Part shown: positions 6,984 to 12,934 of the stretch, in pieces
Position numbering within the stretch: position 1 is the stretch's first letter
Layout: each line of letters starts with the position of its first letter
Assembly: GCA_035260725.1 (NCBI GenBank)
Contig: DATFUR010000029.1
Coordinates: 1-20,728, forward strand
Direction of reading: 5' to 3'
Length of the DNA stretch: 20,728 nt
Source: DASRFS01 sp035260725
Lineage (GTDB): Bacteria; Patescibacteriota; Microgenomatia; Levybacterales; UBA12049
The notes under the pieces: model-generated
Seen by the model: only the letters and a program-made list of their open reading frames with translations
Database searches by the model: none
What the model was told of the DNA's origin: nothing
Made by a program: the position numbers and the translations under genes

Positions 6984-8507
6984 ATGCTCGCAAAGGTTTT
7001 ATCCGGAGCTTTAGTTGGGCTTGATGGAGTTTTGGTCGAAGTAGAAGTCGATATTGCCTCCCAAGGTCTTCCCTCTTTTACAATAGTAGGTTTGCCGGAT
7101 AAGGCAGTTGAAGAATCCCGCGAAAGAGTCCGCGCTGCTTTAAAAAATTCGGGTTTTGACTTCCCCGCCAGGCGAATTACAGTAAACCTTGCTCCCGCGG
7201 ATTTACCAAAAGAAGGCCCTACTTATGATCTGCCAATTGCTTTAGGGATTTTGATTGCCTCCGAACAACTCAAAGCAGACATTAAGGACTCATTGTTTAC
7301 CGGCGAGTTGTCTCTGGACGGAAAACTTCGTCATACCAACGGTATTTTGCCTCAAGTAATGCTTGCCAAGGAGAAAAAAATAAAAAATGTCTTTGTGCCC
7401 CACGTCAACTCTTCGGAGGCAGCTTTGATAAAAGGAGTGAAAAATTTTCCTTTGGAATCGCTGGTTGATCTTTTTTATCATTTACAAGGTGAAAAGCTAA
7501 TCAAAGCAAAAAATCCCACCAAACTTAAGAATAATTTTGATTCTTTTGATTTTGATATGCAGGAAATTCAAGGCCAGGAACAGGCAAAAAGAGCAATGGA
7601 AATAGCAGCGGCCGGAGGGCACAATATTATTCTTAAAGGTCCACCCGGAGCCGGAAAAACAATGATTGCCCGGACACTCCCTTCGATTTTGCCTTCAATG
7701 ACTTTAGATGAGGCTTTAGAAGTTACAAAAATTTATAGCATTTCGGGCCTCTTGGACGGATCCATTGCTACAAAAAGACCTTTTAGAGCTCCTCATCACA
7801 CAACTTCGCACATTGGGCTAATAGGAGGAAGTACTATTCCAAAACCGGGAGAGATAACGCTGGCTCACAGAGGAGTTTTGTTTTTGGACGAATTTCCCGA
7901 ATTTCAAAGACACGTTTTGGAAGCTTTGCGCCAACCAATGGAAGATGGATTTGTAACGATCTCGCGCGCGTCGGGACGAATAACTTTTCCTTCTAAGTTT
8001 ATGCTCGTTGCCGCGCAAAATCCTTGTCCCTGCGGATTTTTGGGCGATAAAACTCACTCTTGCCGCTGCACAACAGTCCAAATCCTAAGATATCAAAAAA
8101 GAGTTTCCGGGCCGATGCTGGACCGAATAGATATTCATCTGGAAGTTCCCGCTGTAAAAGTAGAAAAATTAACAACAACAGACAGAAAATTAACTGAAGA
8201 TTCAAAAATGATTAGGAAAAGGGTCCAGAGGGCGCGAGATATTCAGATTGGACGCTTTAAGAAATCAAAAATAACTTCAAATTCGGAAATGGGGTCAAAA
8301 GACATTAAGAAATTCTGTGAACTCTCAGATGACTGTTTAAATTTATTGAGAATGGCTGTTTCCAAAATGAATTTGTCTGCAAGGGGTTACCATCGGACAA
8401 TAAAAGTAGCCCGAACAATAGCAGATTTGGAAGATGCAAGGGATATTAAAATTACCCATCTTGCAGAAGCCTTACAATTTAGACCAAAAAATGATGTTAT
8501 ATTTTGA
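6984..8507 (+). CDS. comM: ComM/YifB-type AAA+ ATPase (Mg-chelatase family)
   Basis: ComM-like proteins are hexameric AAA+ helicases that promote branch migration and integration of incoming DNA in transformation. The family was formerly annotated as Mg chelatase. The 507-aa protein has the N-terminal ChlI domain (GLPSFTIVGLPDKAVEESRERV), Walker A GPPGAGKT at 219-226, Walker B LFLDE with D302/E303, and a Cys-rich insert (NPCPCGF through CRC) near residues 346-364 that could bind zinc. A C-terminal Mg-chelatase lid is present (SARGYHRTIKVARTIADLE). Length and order match the family. Its job next to ruvABC is consistent with recombination. It is probably leaderless. Confidence 0.93.
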   Translation: MLAKVLSGALVGLDGVLVEVEVDIASQGLPSFTIVGLPDKAVEESRERVRAALKNSGFDFPARRITVNLAPADLPKEGPTYDLPIALGILIASEQLKADIKDSLFTGELSLDGKLRHTNGILPQVMLAKEKKIKNVFVPHVNSSEAALIKGVKNFPLESLVDLFYHLQGEKLIKAKNPTKLKNNFDSFDFDMQEIQGQEQAKRAMEIAAAGGHNIILKGPPGAGKTMIARTLPSILPSMTLDEALEVTKIYSISGLLDGSIATKRPFRAPHHTTSHIGLIGGSTIPKPGEITLAHRGVLFLDEFPEFQRHVLEALRQPMEDGFVTISRASGRITFPSKFMLVAAQNPCPCGFLGDKTHSCRCTTVQILRYQKRVSGPMLDRIDIHLEVPAVKVEKLTTTDRKLTEDSKMIRKRVQRARDIQIGRFKKSKITSNSEMGSKDIKKFCELSDDCLNLLRMAVSKMNLSARGYHRTIKVARTIADLEDARDIKITHLAEALQFRPKNDVIF

Positions 8508-8531
8508 ACATGGAAAATATTAAGTGGCTAG

Positions 8532-8549
8532 AGCCAAGTTTGACTTGGT
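8532..8549. repeat. Palindromic repeat, copy 1
   Basis: AGCCAAGTTTGACTTGGT contains a 6-bp perfect stem (CCAAGT/ACTTGG) with a 3-base loop. A second copy with one mismatch lies at 15053-15070. This copy is in the 74-base gap between the comM stop and the possible end of the opposing small gene. It could be a weak terminator, but no T run follows. Nothing else was recognised in this gap. Confidence 0.6.
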
Positions 8550-8581
8550 TTGTGGTACAAGAACCATCTAGTCGAGGCAGA

Positions 8582-8682
8582 TTAGAATAGATCTTCAACT
8601 TTTTTTGGAGTAGCTTTTCCCGGATGATGTCTAATTATGTAATAAATGCACTCGCCTCGTCCATCCCGACAGGTACCCGTTA
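8582..8682 (-). other. Possible frameshifted extension of the small gene at 8683
   Basis: The minus -1 frame continues from the end of the 87-aa gene to a stop at 8582-8584, adding 34 residues (LITGTCRDGRGECIYYIIRH..., ending KKVEDLF). This frame has no start codon of its own and is entered through a T5 run just before the zero-frame stop. It may be a real gene end after a frameshift error, a recoding site, or a decayed gene. Confidence 0.4.
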
Positions 8683-8946
8683 TTAAAAACCTTTATTAGA
8701 ATCGTCTATAACAGACTCGGGTGAAGCGTGTTTGGAAAAACCAACTGGTTGATATGTCGCATTTCCATCAGATCCTACTGTTAATTCTCCTGCTGCATCT
8801 GTGGGTGTTTCGAGAGGATATTTTCCCGGCGTGAGAAACTCAAATGCTCTTCCTTCCTCATTTATCTCGGTGATTTTATCCGAGAGACCTTCGTAATCAG
8901 GCTCAAGTTTTATCCCCTTTGGAAATGTGCCCAACTCAACTGCCAT
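8683..8946 (-). CDS. Small hypothetical protein, 87 aa (possibly 121 aa after a frameshift)
   Basis: I do not recognise this acidic protein. It begins MAVELGTFPKGIKLEPDY, has no membrane segment or signal peptide, and looks partly disordered. The ATG at 8946 is chosen over an in-frame TTG at 8970 because a near-consensus promoter places transcription start exactly on the A of 8946. Just before the stop the sequence reads GGTTTTTAA. A one-base slip there would carry translation into the frame at 8582-8682 and add 34 residues including two Cys and two His. It lies downstream of ruvB, with its promoter in the 53-base gap. Confidence 0.6.
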   Translation of the reverse strand: MAVELGTFPKGIKLEPDYEGLSDKITEINEEGRAFEFLTPGKYPLETPTDAAGELTVGSDGNATYQPVGFSKHASPESVIDDSNKGF

Positions 8947-8952
8947 GGCCGA

Positions 8953-8981
8953 ATTATATAAGATACTCAAAACGAATGCAA
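8953..8981 (-). promoter_or_regulatory. Promoter of the 87-aa gene (leaderless)
   Basis: On the minus strand TTGCAT, 17 bases, TATAAT. The -10 ends 6 bases before the ATG at 8946, predicting an mRNA beginning with the start codon. This is among the best promoters in the window. Confidence 0.75.
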
Positions 8982-8999
8982 AAAATTCAAATCTGGGCC

Positions 9000-10028
9000 T
9001 TAGAGTAGTTTTTGCTGGCCCTTGTCTTCCGGGTGGCGGATTTTTAGGTGTTCGTATGCCTCCCTGGTTGCCATTCTTCCCCGTCCTGTTTTCTTTATAA
9101 AACCAATCTGGAGTAAATATGGCTCCAAAACTTCTTCGATTGTGCCTATGTCTTCGGACATGCTAGCTGCCAAAGTTTCTACTCCAACAGGACCTCCATT
9201 GTGTTTTTTTACAATTGCTTCCAAATACCGTCTGTCGGAGGAATCCAATCCTCTTTCGTCTACTTCGAGCATTTTTAAAGCTTCCAAAACCATCGGCTTT
9301 GTAATTAACCCCTTCCCTTTTACCTGAACAAAATCCCTCGCCCTTTTAAGAAGTTTTAAAGCAATTCTTGGAGTCCCTCTGGCGCGGGTTGATATTTCTT
9401 TTATACTTTCCAAATCAACCGGAACTTTTAATTTTTTTGAAGCAGCCTCTATGACTTGCTCCAGCTCGGAGGGTTCGTAAAAATTAAGTCGGTGAATAAC
9501 TCCGAAACGGTCCCGAAGAGGCGCTGACAAAAGTCCAATTCGAGTTGTTGCTCCTATTATTGTGAATTGGGGAAGGTCCAGTCTTAAAGTCCGGGCAGAA
9601 GGCCCTTTGCCAATTACGATGTCGAGTGCATAATCCTCCATTGCAGGATACAAAGTTTCCTCAACTACTTTATTGAGCCTGTGGATCTCGTCTATAAATA
9701 GTATGTCGCCTTTTTCCAGGTTAGTTAATATTGACGCCAAATCTCCAGCGCGTTCTATCGCAGGTCCCGAGGTAACCCTAATATTTGCACCCATTTCTTT
9801 TGCAATAAGATGGGAAAGGGTTGTCTTACCAAGACCCGGGGGTCCGTACAATAATATATGCTCTATCCCCTCTTTTCTTTTTTTGGCAGCGGTCATTGCA
9901 ATTTTTAGAGCCTCTTTAACGTTCTTTTGCCCTGCAAAGTCCCGCCACTCTTGCGCTCGGAGAGAAACCAACAATATCTCCTCATCAGGAGTCTCCTGTT
10001 CTAGATCTTTGTCAATTTTTTTTGCCAT
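9000..10028 (-). CDS. ruvB: Holliday junction branch migration ATPase RuvB
   Basis: RuvB is the hexameric motor that, with RuvA, drives branch migration of Holliday junctions. The 342-aa protein has Walker A GPPGLGKT (62-69), Walker B ILFIDEIH (D113, E114), sensor ATTRIGLLSAPLRDRFG with the arginine finger region, and the C-terminal winged helix (DIGTIEEVLEPYLLQIGFI). The start MAKKIDKDLEQ at 10028 is chosen because it lies one base after the ruvA stop (TAATATG). Longer upstream starts would run into ruvA. Translation is probably coupled to ruvA because no Shine-Dalgarno sequence or promoter is seen. Confidence 0.97.
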   Translation of the reverse strand: MAKKIDKDLEQETPDEEILLVSLRAQEWRDFAGQKNVKEALKIAMTAAKKRKEGIEHILLYGPPGLGKTTLSHLIAKEMGANIRVTSGPAIERAGDLASILTNLEKGDILFIDEIHRLNKVVEETLYPAMEDYALDIVIGKGPSARTLRLDLPQFTIIGATTRIGLLSAPLRDRFGVIHRLNFYEPSELEQVIEAASKKLKVPVDLESIKEISTRARGTPRIALKLLKRARDFVQVKGKGLITKPMVLEALKMLEVDERGLDSSDRRYLEAIVKKHNGGPVGVETLAASMSEDIGTIEEVLEPYLLQIGFIKKTGRGRMATREAYEHLKIRHPEDKGQQKLL

Positions 10029-10029
10029 A

Positions 10030-10611
10030 TTAGTGATGTGCACCAAGATATTTAAGAGCAAATCTAATCTTCTGCTCTGTTGTCATTCCATCTTTTTTTA
10101 CTTCTTTTAAAGCCTTCTGGGCCTCGGCTGTTGTGAATCCAAAATTTTTGAGAGCGTTTATTACTTCTGCTTGTTCTTCGTACTCTTTTCCCGTCAAATC
10201 CAATTCCTTAGTGGATCCGATTTTGCTTTTAAGCTCTATTATTATTTTTTGTGCATTTTTTGTGCCAAGTCGTGGTACGGAGGTAAAAACGGATACGTCG
10301 CTCGTGAGAATTGCGTTAACAATATCTTCCCTTTTGTGGAAAGAAAAAACATTCATCGCAGTTTTAGGGCCAATACCTGGAACCGTTAGAAAATTTTCGA
10401 AAAGTTTTAGATCTTCCAGCTCTTCAAAACCAAAAAGATCCAAGGCGTCTTCTTTAACATGGGTGTAGGTAAAGACTTTTAAATTCTCTCCGAGTTTTAA
10501 TTTTGAAAAAAGATGGTTACTTAGTAAAACTTTGTAGCCTACTCCTTGTACGTCGACAATTACAAACGGCCTGTCTAGAAGATCAACTTTTCCTTGGAGA
10601 GACCCTATCAT
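10030..10611 (-). CDS. ruvA: Holliday junction DNA-binding protein RuvA
   Basis: RuvA binds the four-way junction as a tetramer and recruits RuvB. The 193-aa protein has the N-terminal OB fold (MIGSLQGKVDLLDRPFVIVDVQGVGYKV), two helix-hairpin-helix motifs (VPGIGPKTA and VPRLGTKNAQKIIIEL, the second slightly unusual in having PRLG where GIGKKTA is common), and the C-terminal RuvB-binding domain (EVINALKNFGFTTAEAQKAL). Length is normal. It lies directly upstream of ruvB with one base between them and has its own extended -10 box. Confidence 0.96.
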   Translation of the reverse strand: MIGSLQGKVDLLDRPFVIVDVQGVGYKVLLSNHLFSKLKLGENLKVFTYTHVKEDALDLFGFEELEDLKLFENFLTVPGIGPKTAMNVFSFHKREDIVNAILTSDVSVFTSVPRLGTKNAQKIIIELKSKIGSTKELDLTGKEYEEQAEVINALKNFGFTTAEAQKALKEVKKDGMTTEQKIRFALKYLGAHH

Positions 10612-10622
10612 AAAACAATAGG

Positions 10623-10631
10623 ATTATAGCA
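10623..10631 (-). promoter_or_regulatory. Extended -10 box of ruvA
   Basis: Minus-strand TGC-TATAAT ends 11 bases before the ruvA ATG. No clear -35 is present, so the TG extension probably carries recognition. The predicted leader is about 5 bases. ruvAB can thus be expressed apart from the gene upstream. Confidence 0.6.
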
Positions 10632-10642
10632 TAGACTAGAGG

Positions 10643-11245
10643 TTATCTTGCAGAGGTTACTATTCCGCAGGGATCTGAACCTTTAAAAGCGAAGAAATTA
10701 GAAGTCATTACGATTTTTCCGGTATCTTTGTCTTTGTGTAATTTTACTACGTCGTATGTCGCATATGAGCTCCCTGGCAAAATAAGATCAACATTATCTA
10801 AAATTCCTGGGTGGGCGATTACTAAAGACAAACCCTCGAGGGCTGTTGCCTTTCTTTCATCTTTTCTCTTTCCTTCAAGTTCGGCAGTTACCCGGTCCAA
10901 AGAGTGACCCGGAGTTTTTCTTCCATCATTAAGCTGTGCAACATAAGCCGCGGTTGGCTTTGTGTATTTTTTATCCGGCCAGTCGCCGACTTTTGAAGAA
11001 TCCAAAGCGTATTCAATTCCTGCTAATTCACACTGTCTCTCAACAGGAATTCTAGTTTCCACAAGAACGGTAAAATCAAATTTTTGACTCAAATCTTGTA
11101 AAAAAGTGAGGCGCGGGACAGAAGCCAAATAGTCTTTTTCGGATAGACCAAGTTCTTTGTGAAAACCCAACTCAACAAATCTTTTTGCCTGTCTTTCCCA
11201 TTCTGCTTCGGACACAGCCACACGGGCTGTTGTTTCTAAGAACAT
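10643..11245 (-). CDS. Unknown protein, 200 aa, between ruvC and ruvA
   Basis: I do not firmly recognise this soluble protein. It starts MFLETTARVAVSEAEWERQAKRF and has conserved-looking blocks: YVAQLNDGRKTPGHS, ERKATALEGLSLVIAHPGIL, LPGSSYATYDVVKLH and FKGSDPCGIVTSAR. The middle and end recall the DUF5701 family (uncharacterised, known mainly from actinobacteria), but this is a weak impression. It has no membrane segment. A TTGACA-17-TATAAA promoter, placed over the last codons of ruvC, drives it. Its place inside the ruv cluster is its main functional clue; a link to recombination is inference only. Confidence 0.8.
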   Translation of the reverse strand: MFLETTARVAVSEAEWERQAKRFVELGFHKELGLSEKDYLASVPRLTFLQDLSQKFDFTVLVETRIPVERQCELAGIEYALDSSKVGDWPDKKYTKPTAAYVAQLNDGRKTPGHSLDRVTAELEGKRKDERKATALEGLSLVIAHPGILDNVDLILPGSSYATYDVVKLHKDKDTGKIVMTSNFFAFKGSDPCGIVTSAR

Positions 11246-11253
11246 AGAGCAGT

Positions 11254-11282
11254 TTTATACCATTCTACTTATTTTTTGTCAA
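11254..11282 (-). promoter_or_regulatory. Consensus promoter of the 200-aa unknown gene
   Basis: Minus-strand TTGACA (11282-11277), 17-base spacer, and TATAAA (11259-11254) with a TGG extension. The -10 ends 8 bases before the ATG at 11245. The -35 lies within the last sense codons of ruvC (Leu-Asp-Lys). Confidence 0.75.
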
Positions 11283-11760
11283 GATTGTGTAGTCTGTGGG
11301 AAAAAGCGTGGGTTATTGCAACGGCCAAGGCGTCGGAAGTGTCGTCCAATTTTGGTATTTCCTTTAAAGAAAGCAGTGTTTTTACCATTTTTCCGATTTG
11401 GTCTTTTTCCGCCCTGCCATAACCTGTAAGAGCCACTTTAACCTGCAAAGGAGTGTAAGCTGCAACCGGCATACTATTTTGCGAGGCAGTAAGTAAAACC
11501 ACTCCCCTTGCTTCCCCGACGACAAACGCGGTCTTTGCATTTGTATTAAAAAACAGCTGCTCTATGGACAAGGCTTCGGGCTTGTATTTTTTGATAATTA
11601 ATTTAAGTTCGTCTGCTAAAACAAGAAGTCTTTTTGAGGTGTCTCCGTTTGGTTTGGTCTCGATACATCCAAAGTTAACAACACTTAATTTAGAATTTTC
11701 AAAATCCACCACTCCCCAACCGCAACGCGCAATACCCGGATCAATTCCCAAAATCCTCAC
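11269..11760 (-). CDS. ruvC: Holliday junction resolvase RuvC
   Basis: RuvC cuts Holliday junctions symmetrically as a dimer after RuvAB migration. It has the RNase H fold. The four acidic catalytic positions are visible: D7 in GIDPG, E67 in SIEQLFF, and D140/D143 in DDTSDALAVAITH. The 163-aa length is normal. Translation begins with GTG at 11760, supported by the MRILGIDPG family start and by a promoter whose -10 ends 6 bases upstream, making the message leaderless. It is divergent from rplY, from which it is separated by 44 bases. Confidence 0.96.
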   Translation of the reverse strand: MRILGIDPGIARCGWGVVDFENSKLSVVNFGCIETKPNGDTSKRLLVLADELKLIIKKYKPEALSIEQLFFNTNAKTAFVVGEARGVVLLTASQNSMPVAAYTPLQVKVALTGYGRAEKDQIGKMVKTLLSLKEIPKLDDTSDALAVAITHAFSHRLHNLDKK

Positions 11761-11766
11761 AGAGTA

Positions 11767-11796
11767 ATTGTAAACTATTAAAATTTAGGGTACAAT
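11767..11796. promoter_or_regulatory. Shared divergent promoter ruvC/rplY
   Basis: Plus strand: TTGTAA (11768-11773), 17 bases, TACAAT (11791-11796), ending 8 bases before the rplY ATG. Minus strand: TTGTAC (11795-11790), 17 bases, TACAAT (11772-11767), ending 6 bases before the ruvC GTG. Each -10 read backwards supplies the other promoter's -35, so both polymerases would occupy the same 30 bp. Confidence 0.75.
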
Positions 11797-11804
11797 ATCA
11801 AACT

Positions 11805-12524
11805 ATGAAGAAGGTGACTCTTTCGGTTGAAAAAAGAAAAATTTTGGGCAAAAAAGTTAAAAAACTTAGAAAAGAAGGCTTACTTCCTGCTAATGTTTAC
11901 GGCAAGGACGTAAAATCCGAAGCAGTACAGCTTCCCGAAAAAGAATTTATAAACACCTTTAAAGAGGTTGGGGAAACAGGACTAGTTGAACTTCAGGTTG
12001 ATGGACAGGTCCGCCCGGTACTAATCCACAACGTCCAATATGACTCCGTGACTAATGCTCCGATACACGCAGATTTTTATCAGGTAAATCTTAAGGAAAA
12101 AGTAAAGACAATGGTACCCTTGGTTTTTGTCGGAGATCCTGCAGCCGTTATTAATAAAGTCGGTATCCTTTTGGAGCAGTTGTCAGAGCTGGAAGTCGAA
12201 GCATTGCCAACAGACCTTCCGGAAAATATAGAAGTCAACGTGGAAAAATTGGCAAATGTTGACGAGCAAATAACAGTCGCCGACATTAAAGCGCCGGAGG
12301 GTGTTACTGTTTTGTCCGATCCAGGCCAAGTTGTTGCAAAAATAGGAGAGTTGATTACAAAAGAGGCAGCAGCAGAAGCAGCAGCAGCGGCTGCAGCTGC
12401 AGAAGCAGCAAAAGCAGAGACTACAACAGCCGAAGGAGCCGCACCTGTCGAGGGAGAAGCTCCGGTAGAAGGACAAACAGCAGAACCGGCAGCTGCAGAA
12501 AAACCCGCAGAAGAAAAAGCTTAG
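11805..12524 (+). CDS. rplY: Ribosomal protein L25 (TL5/CTC form)
   Basis: L25 binds 5S rRNA in the large ribosomal subunit. The 239-aa protein has the N-terminal 5S-binding domain (residues 1 to about 90, with RKEGLLPANVYGK and the ADFYQV end) and the C-terminal TL5 beta domain (about 95-185, with LPTDLPENIEVNV and TVADIKAPEGV). A low-complexity tail of Ala, Glu and Pro follows from about residue 188. Such tails are common in the long form of the family. The message is probably nearly leaderless. Its stop codon overlaps that of the convergent TPR gene by four bases, and there is no terminator between them. Confidence 0.95.
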   Translation: MKKVTLSVEKRKILGKKVKKLRKEGLLPANVYGKDVKSEAVQLPEKEFINTFKEVGETGLVELQVDGQVRPVLIHNVQYDSVTNAPIHADFYQVNLKEKVKTMVPLVFVGDPAAVINKVGILLEQLSELEVEALPTDLPENIEVNVEKLANVDEQITVADIKAPEGVTVLSDPGQVVAKIGELITKEAAAEAAAAAAAAEAAKAETTTAEGAAPVEGEAPVEGQTAEPAAAEKPAEEKA

Positions 12525-12934
12525 TAGTTGTAGAGGATTTTTTTAAGCTCTATTGCCTTGCCAAAATTTGGATCCAAAAATAGACTTTTATCAACGTAGT
12601 ATTTTGCCTTGTCCAACTCCCCCAGTTGGTATTCTAAGAGAGCGAGTTTGTAATAGGCTTCTTTATATCCTTTAAATTTGTCGGCAATATCCTGCCAGAG
12701 TCTGATTTCAGACTGGATTTTTTCTCCTTGAAAACCTATTTCTTTTTGTTTTTGAAAATTTTGGAAAAGATCAAAAGAAAAAATAAGAATTAAAATTACA
12801 GTTAGAACATAGAGGAAAACAAGGCTCTCAATTTTTAATTTCTGCAATAACTTGGATTGTTTTTTTTTAAATTTACCAAACCCTTCGGTAATACTTCGGT
12901 AATTCCTCGGGGATTGTTTGGCAGGTTTTTTCAT
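12521..12934 (-). CDS. Small membrane protein with TPR-like domain
   Basis: The 137-aa protein has a very basic N-terminus (residues 1-38), one membrane segment around residues 38-60 (SLVFLYVLTVILILIFSFDLF) and a C-terminal part with a tetratricopeptide-like repeat (AYYKLALLEYQLGELDKAKYYVDKSLFLDPN). It is probably an anchored protein-interaction module. The partner is unknown. The ATG at 12934 overlaps the valS stop by one base (TAATG), a typical coupling arrangement, and is preferred over a GTG at 12952. Convergent overlap with rplY. Confidence 0.75.
   Translation of the reverse strand: MKKPAKQSPRNYRSITEGFGKFKKKQSKLLQKLKIESLVFLYVLTVILILIFSFDLFQNFQKQKEIGFQGEKIQSEIRLWQDIADKFKGYKEAYYKLALLEYQLGELDKAKYYVDKSLFLDPNFGKAIELKKILYNY

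Noticed and set aside
8511..8591. Plus-strand 26-codon frame after comM (MENIKWLEPS...)
   Set aside because: It lies over the palindromic repeat, has no promoter or initiation signal, is very short, and runs into the opposing small-gene extension. Probably chance.
12183..12476. Cys-rich minus-strand open frame opposite rplY
   Set aside because: It is the antisense of the Ala/Glu-rich tail codons (GCA, GCT). The low-complexity Cys/Phe pattern is a shadow of that bias.
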